From assembly GCA_017577945.1 (NCBI GenBank), contig PKQS01000009.1, forward strand, positions 372,001-436,000: 64,000 nt of DNA, read 5' to 3'. Source of the stretch: Bacillota bacterium. Its GTDB lineage: Bacteria; Bacillota; Limnochordia; Limnochordales; ZCTH02-B6. Below, piece by piece: positions 16,861 to 26,135 of this stretch. The position numbers and the translations under genes were made by a program. Positions within the stretch are counted from its first letter, which is position 1; each line of letters opens with the position of its first letter. The notes beneath the pieces were generated by a model. That model was not told the DNA's origin, ran no database searches, and was given only the letters and a program-made list of their open reading frames with translations.

Positions 16861-19036
16861 CCCCGATCACCTCTCGCGGCTTGCTGCCTTGGTACGGGCC
16901 GACGATGCCCCGCCGCTCCATCATATCGATGAGCCGCGCGGCGCGGGCGTAGCCGATGCGAAACCGACGCTGCAGCATCGACACCGACGCCTGTCCCATC
17001 TCCCGCACCAGGCGCACCGCCTCGTCGAACAACTCGTCCTCCATGTCCTCTTCCCAGCCGCCCTCCGCGTTGGGCGCCGCAAACCGCTCCGCCACGTACT
17101 GCGGCGCGGCTTGGGTACGCCACGCGTCGGCTACGGCCTCCACCTCGGCTTCCGACACCCACGCGCCCTGGGCCCGAATCGGCTTGGGCGCGCCGATGGG
17201 ATAAAACAACATATCGCCTTTTCCAAGCAGCCGTTCCGCGCCGCCCATGTCGAGGATGGTGCGCGAATCCACGTGCGAGCTGACCGCGAACGCCAGCCGC
17301 GACGGCACGTTGGCCTTGATGAGACCGGTGATGACGTCCACCGACGGCCGCTGCGTGGCGATGACGAGGTAAATGCCCGCGGCGCGCGCCATCTGCGCCA
17401 GGCGGCAAATGCTGTCCTCGACGTCGCTGGCCGCGACCAGCATGAGATCGGCCAGCTCGTCGATGACGATGACCAGGTAAGGCAGGTATTCGTCCCCGCC
17501 TTCGGGTTTGCGCCGGCTGCGGTTGTAGCTGTCCACGTTGCGCACGCCCGCCGCCGACAGCAGCTCGTAACGGCGTTCCATCTCTTTGACCGCCCACTTG
17601 AGCGCGCCCGCGGCTTCACGCGCGTCCGTAACAACCGGCGCGATCAGATGCGGGATGCCGTCGTACACCGACAATTCGACCCGCTTCGGGTCGATCATCA
17701 TCAGCTTCACTTCATCGGGCCGCGCCTTATACAGGAAGCTCGTGATGATGCAGTTGAGGCAGACGCTCTTGCCCGACCCCGTGGCGCCGGCGATGAGCAG
17801 GTGCAGCAGCTTGGTCAAATCCGCCACCAGCGGCTTGCCGGTGATGTCTCGCCCCAGCGCCATGGCCAGCGGCGACTGCAGCTGCTGAAACTCGGCGGAT
17901 TCGATAATCTCCCGCAAATAGACGGGGCTTGCTTCCTTGTTGGGCACTTCGATGCCGACGACGGACTTGCCCGGAACCGGCGCCTCGACCCGCACGTCGG
18001 CCGCCGCGAGGCTCAGCGCGATGTCGTCGGCCAGCCCGACGATGCGGCTGACCTTGATGCCGGGCGGCGGCTGCACCTCAAAGCGGGTGACGCGTGGCCC
18101 GCGCACGATGCTGACCACTTTGGCGTCGACGCCGAAGCTGGCCAGGGTCTCCTCCAGCTGCCGCGCGCGCGCTTCGTCGTCTTCCGCCGGCCCCCGCCGG
18201 CGCGGCGGGCGCGGCCGCTCGAGCAGCTCGACGGAAGGAAACACGTAATGGACGTTGGTTGGACGCCGCGCCGGCTGCTCGCGATCGGGTCCTTGGGGGC
18301 CGCCGGCCGCGCTGCGTTCCAGCGTGTCCCGCGCCCTGCGCTCATCGTCGTCCGCCGTCGTTCGCGCCGCTTTTGGGAACCAGGGCTCCTGCGCGGCCGC
18401 GGCTTCCTTGACCCCTGCGGGCTCGTGCGCTTCCCGTTCGGTTTGCGGCGGGCGCCGCTTCCGCAGCCGGTCTCCGATGGACAGCTTCCGCTTGTCCTCT
18501 TCGGACGCGCGCGTCATCAGCCGCCGGCCCAGCCGCCGTCCTAGCCGCCGCATCGTATTGTCGGCGATGAGCAGCCAGGCCACCACCGTCGCCGCGCCGG
18601 CGGCCAGGCTCGTGCCCAAAGGACCTAGCAAGGGCATGGACGCCGCCGCCAGATACGCGCCCAGCATGCCGCCGGACCACGGGCCCGCGGCTCCGCTTAC
18701 CGCCGCCAGTTCGTCGCGCACGTTCCACGCCGCAGGCCACCCGGTGACGAAACGATAATGGACGTGCAGCCCGAGGGCGGCCACGCCGAGCAGGAGCGTC
18801 ACGCCGGCCAGGCGGCGCGCGACGGCGGCGTCCCACCGGCCCCAGAACAACCGCACTCCCAGCCAGACGAGCGCGAGGGCCGGCACGAACGCGACGGTGC
18901 CCGCCGCGCGGCGCAGCCAGTAGGATACGTAAGCGCCGTATTGGCCCGTGGAGTCCGAAAAAAGGCTCAGGAAGCTGTACAACCCGAGGGCCGTCAGCAA
19001 GATGGCCGCGATTTGTCGACCGCGCGCCACCCGCAC
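16823..19036 (-). CDS. ftsK: DNA translocase FtsK/SpoIIIE
   Basis: A 737-residue hexameric DNA pump for chromosome segregation at the division or sporulation septum. The N-terminal membrane domain has four to five helices (about 8-185), then a charged linker, the alpha domain and RecA-like beta domain with Walker [14 protein letters not shown] near 418 and [14 protein letters not shown] as Walker B. The C-terminal gamma winged helix reads [23 protein letters not shown] start with GAGGAGG just upstream (a second GTG two codons later has better spacing). Only one copy lies in the window, so FtsK versus SpoIIIE roles cannot be separated. Confidence 0.96.
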   Translation of the reverse strand: MRVARGRQIAAILLTALGLYSFLSLFSDSTGQYGAYVSYWLRRAAGTVAFVPALALVWLGVRLFWGRWDAAVARRLAGVTLLLGVAALGLHVHYRFVTGWPAAWNVRDELAAVSGAAGPWSGGMLGAYLAAASMPLLGPLGTSLAAGAATVVAWLLIADNTMRRLGRRLGRRLMTRASEEDKRKLSIGDRLRKRRPPQTEREAHEPAGVKEAAAAQEPWFPKAARTTADDDERRARDTLERSAAGGPQGPDREQPARRPTNVHYVFPSVELLERPRPPRRRGPAEDDEARARQLEETLASFGVDAKVVSIVRGPRVTRFEVQPPPGIKVSRIVGLADDIALSLAAADVRVEAPVPGKSVVGIEVPNKEASPVYLREIIESAEFQQLQSPLAMALGRDITGKPLVADLTKLLHLLIAGATGSGKSVCLNCIITSFLYKARPDEVKLMMIDPKRVELSVYDGIPHLIAPVVTDAREAAGALKWAVKEMERRYELLSAAGVRNVDSYNRSRRKPEGGDEYLPYLVIVIDELADLMLVAASDVEDSICRLAQMARAAGIYLVIATQRPSVDVITGLIKANVPSRLAFAVSSHVDSRTILDMGGAERLLGKGDMLFYPIGAPKPIRAQGAWVSEAEVEAVADAWRTQAAPQYVAERFAAPNAEGGWEEDMEDELFDEAVRLVREMGQASVSMLQRRFRIGYARAARLIDMMERRGIVGPYQGSKPREVIGVDDGARPREPAR

Positions 19037-19097
19037 GCACCTCCTCGCCCGATACAGTTCGTGTCCGGCCGATCAAGTCCTTTCCCGCGCTTTTTGC

Positions 19098-19892
19098 CTA
19101 CACTCCGATAAAGGCGGCCATGCGCCCGGCGCGGCCGCCCTGCGCGCGGTGGGAGAAGAACGTCTCCTGCAAGCAGCGGGTACAAAGCCGGGCGGAAGTC
19201 ACCTGCGCCGGCGGGACGCCCGCCGCGACGAGCTGTTGTTCGTTGGCGGCCCACAAGTCCAGCCGGCGCGACTCGCCCTGCTCACGCACAAGCGCGGGGT
19301 CCAAGGCCGAGAAGCGAGCGGCCACGTCTTCGCCGACTTCGTAGCAGCACGGGCCGATGGACGGCCCAATAGCCGCCCAGCAGTCTTCCGGGCGGGTGCC
19401 GAACGCGTCCGCCATCGCCGCCAGCGTTCGGCCCGCGATGCCCGCCGCGGTCCCTTTCCAGCCCGCGTGCGCCAAACCGACGGCCCGCCGCTTCGGATCG
19501 TAGATGAAGACCGGGACGCAGTCCGCGTACAGCGCCATCAGGACGACGCCCGGCGCGTCGGTAACGAGCGCGTCCACGCCGGGAATGGCATCGTCCGGCG
19601 AAAACGCGCCGCGCCCTCTGTCGCGAGGGGTCACGACGGCCACCTGCGCGCCGTGCACTTGCTGGCCGACCACCAGCGATCCCGGATCAATCCCTGCCGC
19701 CCGGCACAGCCTGCGCCGGTTCTCCAACACGCACGCGGGGTCGTCGCCGACGTGCAGCCCCAAATTCAGCGAGGCGTACGGTCCCCGGCTCACGCCGCCC
19801 GCGCGGCCCGAGAAGCCGTGCAGCCAGCCCCGCTCGGACCATGCCGCGACGTGCCATAGAGACACGCCCCCCACCGGCCGGCGCGCGAACAC
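19098..19892 (-). CDS. pgeF: Polyphenol oxidase/laccase-domain protein PgeF (YlmD, YfiH)
   Basis: A 264-residue member of the DUF152 family. E. coli and Bacillus homologues act on misincorporated or broken peptidoglycan precursors or as purine nucleoside enzymes. The zinc-site residues are visible in VGQQVHGA (His), LYADCVPV (Cys) and LAHAGWKGTAAG (His); TRCLQETFFSHRAQGGRAGRM closes the protein. The GTG at 19892 has AAGGAG 8 nt upstream; a GTG at 19901 overlapping the nrdR stop is also possible. It follows nrdR tightly; in Bacillus ylmD likewise lies downstream of sigG and ylmC. Confidence 0.93.
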   Translation of the reverse strand: MFARRPVGGVSLWHVAAWSERGWLHGFSGRAGGVSRGPYASLNLGLHVGDDPACVLENRRRLCRAAGIDPGSLVVGQQVHGAQVAVVTPRDRGRGAFSPDDAIPGVDALVTDAPGVVLMALYADCVPVFIYDPKRRAVGLAHAGWKGTAAGIAGRTLAAMADAFGTRPEDCWAAIGPSIGPCCYEVGEDVAARFSALDPALVREQGESRRLDLWAANEQQLVAAGVPPAQVTSARLCTRCLQETFFSHRAQGGRAGRMAAFIGV

Positions 19893-19897
19893 AGCCT

Positions 19898-20359
19898 TCA
19901 CTCCTTCTTGCTGTTGAGCAGCTTCTCCACTTCGTCCAGCAGCGTCGTGATGTCGCGGAACTCGCGGTACACGGAGGCGAAGCGAACGTAAGCGACCTCG
20001 TCGAGCGTGCGCAGCCGCTCCATGACCGCCTCGCCGATGGCGCGGCTGGTGACCTCCGACTCGCCTTCCTGCCGGAACTTCCGTTCGATCTCGTCGACGA
20101 TTTCTTCCAGGGTCTGAAGCGGGATGGGGCGCTTCTTGCAGGCGGTCACGAGGCCCGCGAGCAGCTTCTGCCGCTGGAAAGGCTCTCGCCGGCCGTCCTT
20201 TTTCACGACCAGAAGCGGCGTCTCCTCCCAGCGCTCGTACGTGGTAAAGCGCCGCTTGCACCGCTCGCACAAGCGCCGCCGCCGCACGGACGCGCCCTCG
20301 TCCGTGGTACGCGAGTCCAGCACTTTCGTGGCTTCGTGTCGGCAGTAAGGGCAGCGCAC
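19898..20359 (-). CDS. nrdR: Transcriptional repressor NrdR
   Basis: A 153-residue nucleotide-sensing repressor of ribonucleotide reductase genes. The zinc ribbon is formed by C3/C6 (CPYC) and C31/C34 (CERC), with VLDSRTTDEGASVRRRR between. The ATP cone starts at PLLVVKKDGRREPFQRQKLL. SVYREFRDI is the family end signature. GTG at 20359 has GAGGGGG 8 nt upstream. A TATAAT hexamer lies at 20386-20381 without a good -35 partner. It is the first gene of a pair with pgeF. No nrd genes are in view. Confidence 0.97.
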   Translation of the reverse strand: MRCPYCRHEATKVLDSRTTDEGASVRRRRLCERCKRRFTTYERWEETPLLVVKKDGRREPFQRQKLLAGLVTACKKRPIPLQTLEEIVDEIERKFRQEGESEVTSRAIGEAVMERLRTLDEVAYVRFASVYREFRDITTLLDEVEKLLNSKKE

Positions 20360-20460
20360 GGCCGATTCCCCCTCGCCGTCATTATACATGACGGGAAGGA
20401 AAACGGCGGCGTCTCGTGGCCCCGCGACCGGAATATAGTGACCTGAGGAGGGAAGCGGGG

Positions 20461-20730
20461 GTGCTGGTGCGGGCTTCCGAGCTGCGGCTGTTGGATGTGG
20501 TCAATCTCGTCGACGGCCGCAAGCTCGGCTACGTCTACGATTTGGACGTGGACGTGGAAACGGGCAGCATTCGCGCGCTGCTGCTGCCCGGCGACGGCGG
20601 GCGGCGGGGCTGGTCGCTATTCGGCCGCCGTCCCGACATCGCCGTTCCGTGGGCCCGCGTGCGCAAGATCGGCGTCGACGTTATTCTCGTCCACTTGCCC
20701 GACACGTTCGACTGGCACGCTCAAGCGTGA
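20461..20730 (+). CDS. ylmC: PRC-barrel sporulation-associated protein YlmC/YmxH
   Basis: An 89-residue PRC-barrel protein conserved in spore-formers. It reads LRLLDVVNLVDGRKLGYVYD at the start and then PWARVRKIGVDVILV. The GTG at 20461 has GAGGAGG 10 nt upstream. Function is not established; Bacillus ylmC lies close to sigE-sigG as here. Its 3' 114 nt are also read on the opposite strand by the 3' end of spoIIR. Confidence 0.88.
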   Translation: MLVRASELRLLDVVNLVDGRKLGYVYDLDVDVETGSIRALLLPGDGGRRGWSLFGRRPDIAVPWARVRKIGVDVILVHLPDTFDWHAQA

Positions 20731-21288
20731 GAAGAGCTGATCCAGCCAGCGCCAGGCGAAGCGCACGCCCGCTTGCTGGCCGTCCCCGGCGGGGCGCCGC
20801 TCCACCGCGTCCATGTCGCTGAAGCAAAGCGGCGGCACCAGCACGCAGAACCAGTTGGCGCCCGCGCCGTCGCCCAGCACGATTTTGATGGCCGCCAGCC
20901 GGCCCGCGGCGTCGGGCTCTAGCGCCAGCTGTGCGCCATACGGCGCGCCGCGGCGCGCCAGCTCTTCCCGGGCCGCGCGCAGCAATTCGTCCAGGTGCAG
21001 CGCCAGCCGCTCCGGTGCCGGCCCTGCCGCGGCTTCTTCCGACAGCAAAGCGGACAACTCGTTCACCAGCGGCTGCAGCCGGTCACGCACATGCAGCTTC
21101 AGCGTCTGGTCTTCGGTGCGATTGCTGTGCGCCACGACGTGTAAACGGACGATTCGTTCTTCGCTTGGGCGCCGGGCCGCCTCCGCGCCGAAACGCCAGG
21201 CCAGCAAGCCGCCGGCGACGACGACGGCCAGCGCCAAGGCGACGAGAGTCCGCGGCCACGGAAGCCGAGGGCTCGACGTGCGTCTCAC
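20617..21288 (-). CDS. spoIIR: Stage II sporulation protein R (SpoIIR)
   Basis: A 223-residue exported signalling protein. In Bacillus, SpoIIR made in the forespore triggers SpoIIGA to process pro-SigE in the mother cell. One N-terminal transmembrane or signal helix lies near 15-32. The conserved domain reads IVRLHVVAHSNRTEDQTLKL and NWFCVLVPPLCFSDMD, then FAWRWLDQLFSRL. After that typical end, about 36 further residues are encoded antisense to ylmC. GTG start with GGGAGGAG 9 nt upstream. It lies directly downstream of sigG on the same strand. Confidence 0.93.
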   Translation of the reverse strand: MRRTSSPRLPWPRTLVALALAVVVAGGLLAWRFGAEAARRPSEERIVRLHVVAHSNRTEDQTLKLHVRDRLQPLVNELSALLSEEAAAGPAPERLALHLDELLRAAREELARRGAPYGAQLALEPDAAGRLAAIKIVLGDGAGANWFCVLVPPLCFSDMDAVERRPAGDGQQAGVRFAWRWLDQLFSRLSVPVERVGQVDENNVDADLAHAGPRNGDVGTAAE

Positions 21289-21310
21289 GATGCTGTTCTC
21301 CTCCCTACCC

Positions 21311-22084
21311 TCAGCCCGACATATGCCGCCGCAAGTTTTTCAGGGCCGCCTTCTCCAGGCGCGACACTTGCGCCTGCGAGATGCCGATTTCTTCCGCCAC
21401 TTCCATTTGCGTGCGGCCGTCGAAAAAGCGCTTGGTCAAGATCAGCCTTTCCCGTTCGCCCAGCCGCGACAACGCTTCCCGGATGGTAATCCCTTCAATC
21501 CACGCGGAGTCTTCCGACCGCTCGTCGCTGATCTGGTCCATGACGAAAATGGGGTCGCCGCCGTCGTGGTAGATGGGTTCGAAGAGCGAGATGGGCTCCT
21601 GAATCGCGTCGAGGGCGTAAACCACTTCCTCCCGCGACAAGCCCATCTCCTCGGCGATTTGCGACAACGTGGGCTCCGCGTTATAGCGGCTGGTGAGGCT
21701 GTCCCGAACTTGCAGCGCCTTGTAGGCCACGTCGCGCAGGCTGCGGCTCACCCGGATCGGGTTGTTGTCGCGCAAGTAACGCCGGATTTCACCGATAATC
21801 ATCGGTACGGCGTAGGTGGAGAACTTGACGTTCTGGCTCAGGTCGAAGTTGTCGATGGCTTTGATGAGGCCGATGCAGCCTACCTGGAACAGGTCGTCCA
21901 CGTTTTCGCCCCGGTTGGTGAAGCGCTGGATGACGCTGAGCACCAGCCGCAAGTTCCCTTGGATAAGCTCGGCGCGCGCCTCCTGGTCGCCTTCCCGCAC
22001 GCGCTTGAGCAGCTCCCGCATGTGGGCGTTGGACAACACCGGCAGCTTCGACGTATTGACGCCGCAGATCTCCACCTTGTTCAT
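21311..22084 (-). CDS. sigG: Forespore sigma factor SigG
   Basis: A 257-residue RNA polymerase sigma factor for late forespore genes. The N-terminus MNKVEICGVNTSKLPVL is the signature of SigG as opposed to SigF. Region 2 contains NLRLVLSVIQRFTNRGENVD and DNFDLSQNVKFSTYAVPMI; region 4 ends EEIGISQAQVSRLEKAALKN. The ATG at 22084 has GGGGAGG 9 nt upstream. Unlike Bacillus, where sigG follows sigE on the same strand, here it is transcribed away from spoIIGA-sigE, with spoIIR behind it. Confidence 0.96.
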   Translation of the reverse strand: MNKVEICGVNTSKLPVLSNAHMRELLKRVREGDQEARAELIQGNLRLVLSVIQRFTNRGENVDDLFQVGCIGLIKAIDNFDLSQNVKFSTYAVPMIIGEIRRYLRDNNPIRVSRSLRDVAYKALQVRDSLTSRYNAEPTLSQIAEEMGLSREEVVYALDAIQEPISLFEPIYHDGGDPIFVMDQISDERSEDSAWIEGITIREALSRLGERERLILTKRFFDGRTQMEVAEEIGISQAQVSRLEKAALKNLRRHMSG

Positions 22085-22256
22085 GGGTCGTGGCCTCCCC
22101 GGCAGTTGACCTGCTTGTCTCAGTATTGCCAAGGAGGCAGTTTGATTATTCCGAACTGTCATAATTATGCGCGCAGGAATGGCGCGGCGCGCCGGGTAAT
22201 AAGATGATGCCACGGAAGGCAAGCCCGTAGTCGCGCACGGGCGGGAGGCGGGCGGC

Positions 22257-23249
22257 GTGGGCGGCGTCGGAACGGTCATTTGGCTGGACGTGCTGTTGGT
22301 GCAAGCGGCGGCGGCGTTTCTGTTCGACTACTTGCTCCTGTGGGCGACGGCGCAGGCGGCGCGCGTCGCGACGACGAGCCGCCGGCTGCTGCTGGCCGCA
22401 GCTCTCGGCACCGCCTACTTCGTCCTCTGGCAGCTGGCGCAAGGCGGCGTGCTTCCTCGCTACGGCGTCGCCGGTACGGCGCCGGTCGTCGTCCTCGTTT
22501 CCGCCCTCCTGCTGTTGGCCGCGTTCGGACCGATGACGCCGCGGCGCATGCTCTCGGTCGCCGCGGCCTTCTACGGCATCGGGTTCGTCAGCGCCGGGGC
22601 GGGCACGGCGGCGTCGTTTGTCTTCGGCAGTCCTGCGGACCCCGATTCCGTGGCAGGCTTCCTGGCCGGCGGCGGAACGGTGTTGCTGGTGGCGGAGCTC
22701 GGTTGGGGCGCGGTGCAGCGGCGGCTGTGGCAATATCTGTACCACGTGCCCGTCGAAATTTGCTTCGATGGGCAAGGACGCCGCCTCACGGCGCTGATCG
22801 ACACGGGCAACCGCTTGCGGGATCCGTTGACGGGCTTGCCGGTGGTGATCGTGGAACACGCCGCGCTGCAACCGTTGCTGCCGCCTTACCTGCACGCGGC
22901 GGTGGCAGCCATGGAAGAAGGTGACCTTTCGGGTGTTACGAGATTGTTGGCGTCGGAGCGCTGGTCGGCCCGCTTCCGGGTCATTCCGTTCTCTTCCATC
23001 GGCAGGCGCCACGGCCTGCTGATCGGGTTTCGTCCCGACGCCGTTCGCTTCGTCGTCGGCGACCGGGTCGTGGCGGCGGCGGCCTGCGTCGTCGCGGTGT
23101 ACGCCGGCCCCCTCGATCCGGACGGCGCGTATCAGGCGCTCATTCACCCGGATTTGGTACAGGACGCCCTCGCGGCCCCGGCCGGCGAGGCGGTCACTCT
23201 GGACTCATCCTCAGGGAGGCGGCGGACCGGTGAAGTGGCTTTGCGTTAA
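22257..23249 (+). CDS. spoIIGA: Sporulation sigma-E processing peptidase SpoIIGA
   Basis: A 330-residue membrane aspartic protease that activates pro-SigE in the mother cell. Five hydrophobic helices fill the first 150 residues; the cytoplasmic protease domain carries the catalytic D182 in [39 protein letters not shown] is another family segment. GTG start with GGGAGG 8 nt upstream. Its last 20 nt overlap sigE, so protease and substrate are co-expressed. Confidence 0.95.
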   Translation: MGGVGTVIWLDVLLVQAAAAFLFDYLLLWATAQAARVATTSRRLLLAAALGTAYFVLWQLAQGGVLPRYGVAGTAPVVVLVSALLLLAAFGPMTPRRMLSVAAAFYGIGFVSAGAGTAASFVFGSPADPDSVAGFLAGGGTVLLVAELGWGAVQRRLWQYLYHVPVEICFDGQGRRLTALIDTGNRLRDPLTGLPVVIVEHAALQPLLPPYLHAAVAAMEEGDLSGVTRLLASERWSARFRVIPFSSIGRRHGLLIGFRPDAVRFVVGDRVVAAAACVVAVYAGPLDPDGAYQALIHPDLVQDALAAPAGEAVTLDSSSGRRRTGEVALR

Positions 23250-23967
23250 GCGGTGCCGATTCGTTGTCCGCTGGTGGGCGCTGCGGCTGGTGCAGCAACT
23301 GGCCCCGCCGCGGCCGGTCTGGTATATCGGCAGCAGCGAGGTGCTGCCTCCGCCGCTGACCCAGGCCGAGGAAGCGGCGCTGATGGAGAGGCTGCAAGCG
23401 GGCGACGATACGGTGCGAACGCCGCTCATCGAGCGCAATTTGCGGCTCGTCGTCTACATCGCCCGCAAGTTTGAAAACACGGGCATCGCCGTGGAAGACT
23501 TGGTTTCCATCGGCGCGATCGGCCTTATCAAGGCGGTCAACACGTTCGACCCGTCCAAGAACATCAAGCTGGCCACTTACGCCTCGCGCTGCATCGAGAA
23601 CGAAATCTTGATGTACTTGCGCCGGAACGCGAAAACCCGGGCGGAAGTATCTTTTGACGAGCCGCTCAACACCGACTGGGACGGCAACGAACTGCTGCTC
23701 TCCGACGTCATCGGCGTCGAGAGCGACGTCAACCGCCGCCTCGAGGAACAGGTGGACCGAGACTTGTTGAGCCTGGCCATGGACCGGCTGTCGCAGCGGG
23801 AACGGCGCATCGTGAGGCTGCGCTTCGGCCTCAACAACGGGCGCGCGAAGACGCAAAAAGAAGTCGCGGATATGCTGGGCATTTCCCAGTCGTACATCTC
23901 GCGGCTCGAAAAGCGCATCCTGCAGAAGCTGCGCGCCGAGATGCAGCGCCTCGAGGGCGCGGTATAA
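23230..23967 (+). CDS. sigE: Mother-cell sigma factor SigE (pro-SigE)
   Basis: A 245-residue sigma factor for early mother-cell genes. The N-terminal leader of about 30 residues (basic, hydrophobic, [14 protein letters not shown] after it) corresponds to the pro-sequence cut by SpoIIGA. Region 2 has [20 protein letters not shown] and [17 protein letters not shown]; region 4 has [20 protein letters not shown] and ends [18 protein letters not shown] start with GGGAGG about 10 nt upstream, overlapping spoIIGA. It converges on ftsZ with 17 bases between stops. Confidence 0.96.
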   Translation: MKWLCVKRCRFVVRWWALRLVQQLAPPRPVWYIGSSEVLPPPLTQAEEAALMERLQAGDDTVRTPLIERNLRLVVYIARKFENTGIAVEDLVSIGAIGLIKAVNTFDPSKNIKLATYASRCIENEILMYLRRNAKTRAEVSFDEPLNTDWDGNELLLSDVIGVESDVNRRLEEQVDRDLLSLAMDRLSQRERRIVRLRFGLNNGRAKTQKEVADMLGISQSYISRLEKRILQKLRAEMQRLEGAV

Positions 23968-23984
23968 CCCGCAGCCGCCCGAGG

Positions 23985-25037
23985 TTACGATGAACGGCGG
24001 CGCAGGAAGGCCGGAATATCCAAGTCGTCGCCGTGGAACGTGGGCAGCTCCAGATCGCGCAGGCCCGAGCGCCGGGACGTGCCGCTGTTGTCGAAACCGG
24101 TGGCGATGACGGTCACGCGCACCTCGTCCCGCATCGATTCATCGATGACCGCGCCGAAGATGATGTTCGCCTCGGGGTCCGCCGCTTCGGCGATGATTTC
24201 CGCCGCGTCGTTGACCTCAAACAGCCCGAGGTTGCTGCTGCCGGTAATGTTGAGCAGGATGCCCCGCGCCCCTTCGATGGACGCTTCCAGCAGGGGGCTG
24301 GAGATGGCCGCCTTGGCCGCCTTGACCGCCCGGTCTTCGCCCGAGGCGACGCCGATGCCCATCAGTGCCGAGCCGGCGTTGACCATGATGGTGCGGACGT
24401 CGGCGAAATCCAGGTTGATGAGGCCGGGTACAGTAATCAAGTCGGAGATGCCTTGCACGCCCTGGCGCAGCACGTCGTCGGCCAGCCGGAACGCATCCAG
24501 AATAGACGTGCGCTTTTCGGCCACTTGCAGCAAGCGGTCGTTGGGGATGACGATCAACGTATCGACCTTTTCGCGCAGCAGTTCGATGCCCTTCTCCGCC
24601 TGCTGCTGGCGCCGGCGCCCTTCAAAGGAAAACGGCTTCGTTACCACGCCGACCGTCAAGGCGTTCACTTCGCGCGCGATCTCCGCCACGATGGGCGCGC
24701 CGCCCGTCCCCGTGCCGCCGCCCATGCCGGCCGTGACGAACACCATGTCGGCTCCTTCCAGCAGCGCGCGGATTTCCTCCCGGCTCTCCTCCGCGGCCTT
24801 CTGGCCGATCTCGGGATTGGACCCCGCCCCCAGGCCGCGCGTCAGCTTTTCGCCCAGCTGCAGCTTGACCGGCGCGTTGGACATCATCAGCGCCTGCGCG
24901 TCCGTGTTGAGCGCGGCAAACTCTACGCCTTGCAGGCCGGCTTCGATCATGCGGTTGATCGCATTCTGGCCGCCGCCGCCGACGCCGACGACTTTGATGC
25001 GGGCGAACTGGCCTTGCACCTCGTCGAATTCGAACAT
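23985..25037 (-). CDS. ftsZ: Cell division GTPase FtsZ
   Basis: A 350-residue tubulin homologue that forms the Z ring. The GTP-binding loop GGGTGTGG is at about 107-114; [11 protein letters not shown] is the T7 loop that completes hydrolysis in the next subunit. The C-terminal peptide [12 protein letters not shown], which binds FtsA and other partners, is intact after a very short linker. ATG start with AGGAGG 9 nt upstream. It is the last gene of the dcw cluster, directly after ftsA. Confidence 0.98.
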   Translation of the reverse strand: MFEFDEVQGQFARIKVVGVGGGGQNAINRMIEAGLQGVEFAALNTDAQALMMSNAPVKLQLGEKLTRGLGAGSNPEIGQKAAEESREEIRALLEGADMVFVTAGMGGGTGTGGAPIVAEIAREVNALTVGVVTKPFSFEGRRRQQQAEKGIELLREKVDTLIVIPNDRLLQVAEKRTSILDAFRLADDVLRQGVQGISDLITVPGLINLDFADVRTIMVNAGSALMGIGVASGEDRAVKAAKAAISSPLLEASIEGARGILLNITGSSNLGLFEVNDAAEIIAEAADPEANIIFGAVIDESMRDEVRVTVIATGFDNSGTSRRSGLRDLELPTFHGDDLDIPAFLRRRSS

Positions 25038-25064
25038 TCGCTCCAGCCTCCTAGCGCCGAATCC

Positions 25065-26048
25065 TCATAGGAATTCTTTCAGCCACTGCCTGACGCTGTC
25101 GAAGACGCCCTTGCGCGCCGCGCCGTTGGCCGCCGGCGCGGCCGCCGCGACCTCGTACAGGAGGCCGATGACTCCCGCGCACGCCGGCGAGGTCACCACG
25201 TCAGCCGGCCCGACGGTTCCCTGAGCCACGCCGATGCGCGTCGGCACGCCCAACATTCGCTGCGCCGCCTGCTGCAGGCCGGCCAGCAGCGCGGAGCCCC
25301 CGGTCAGGATGACGCGTTCCGGCAGGACCCCGCCCAGCGCGGACGACAGCTGCTCCGCCGCCAGCTCCAGCAGTTCGGCCACGCGCGCCTCCACGATCTC
25401 GAACAGCTCGGGCCCGGACCCGCCCTTGCCGCCGCCAAAGCGAACGGGCGGAGCCAATTCCCTGACCGCCGCCCCGTAGCGCCGCTTCAGCCGCTCCGCT
25501 TCTTCGCGGGAGACTTGCAAGCCGTAGGCGATGTCGTTGGTCACGTGGCGGCCGGCGACCGGGACGACGCCGCAAAGTACGGGCTCGCGGTCGTCGAAGA
25601 CGACAACGTCCGTGGAGGCTTCGCCGATGTCCAGCACGGCGGCACGCGCGCTGCGCTCGGCCGGGAAAAGCACGGCCCGGGCGGCCGCTTCCGCGGTGGG
25701 CACGACGGCCTCCACGTCGGCGCGGAGCAGACGCGAGAAGTATCTCGCCCGCTCTAGGTCCGCCTCCGGGCCGCCCGCCTCCACCCAGTTCTTCCACAGC
25801 GCTCCCCCGACCCCGACCACGACCGGCAAATTGCCCGCGGCGCCGGCGAGCCGCCTGGCGTCGCGCAGCACCCGTTCCGTCGCGTGCGCCAGTTGCGCTT
25901 CGTCCACGATGGCCCCCCGCTCCACCCCCGCCGCGGGTACCGAAGCGACGCCGAGAATGTGGACCCGTCCGCCGTCGGCGTAACCGACGCCAGCGCGAAA
26001 GTGGGCATGTCCGAGATCGAGGCCGACGACGGGAACGGATGGGGCCAC
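25065..26048 (-). CDS. ftsA: Short FtsA-like divisome actin homologue
   Basis: An actin-fold protein of only 327 residues, against roughly 400-440 for typical FtsA. Nucleotide motifs are present: GLDLGHAHFRAGV at the start, VLDIGEASTDVVVF (phosphate 2) and VILTGGSALLAGL (adenosine). The stretch from VVVGVGG to PTAEAAARAVL is far shorter than in FtsA, so subdomain 1C seems to be missing. The C-terminal amphipathic helix VFDSVRQWLKEFL, which anchors FtsA to the membrane, is retained. GTG start with GGGAGGG 7 nt upstream. Position between ftsQ and ftsZ supports the name; a PilM-like relative is the alternative. Confidence 0.8.
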   Translation of the reverse strand: MAPSVPVVGLDLGHAHFRAGVGYADGGRVHILGVASVPAAGVERGAIVDEAQLAHATERVLRDARRLAGAAGNLPVVVGVGGALWKNWVEAGGPEADLERARYFSRLLRADVEAVVPTAEAAARAVLFPAERSARAAVLDIGEASTDVVVFDDREPVLCGVVPVAGRHVTNDIAYGLQVSREEAERLKRRYGAAVRELAPPVRFGGGKGGSGPELFEIVEARVAELLELAAEQLSSALGGVLPERVILTGGSALLAGLQQAAQRMLGVPTRIGVAQGTVGPADVVTSPACAGVIGLLYEVAAAAPAANGAARKGVFDSVRQWLKEFL

Positions 26049-26135
26049 CCTAAATCCCTCCCGCTGGATCGTTTCTTGGACTATTCAACAGATCGAAGTC
26101 GATCCCTGGCAGGCAAGTCCGCGCGCGGCGCGATT

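Noticed and set aside
20381..20386. TATAAT on the minus strand before nrdR
   Set aside because: A perfect -10 hexamer at a sensible distance, but no -35-like sequence at 16-18 bp; mentioned only under nrdR.
22144..22170. SigF/SigG-like promoter before sigG (GCATA and GGAATAATC on the minus strand, plus palindrome CATAATTATG)
   Set aside because: The boxes resemble spore sigma sites, but the spacing of 13 bp is shorter than the usual distance, so it is not called.
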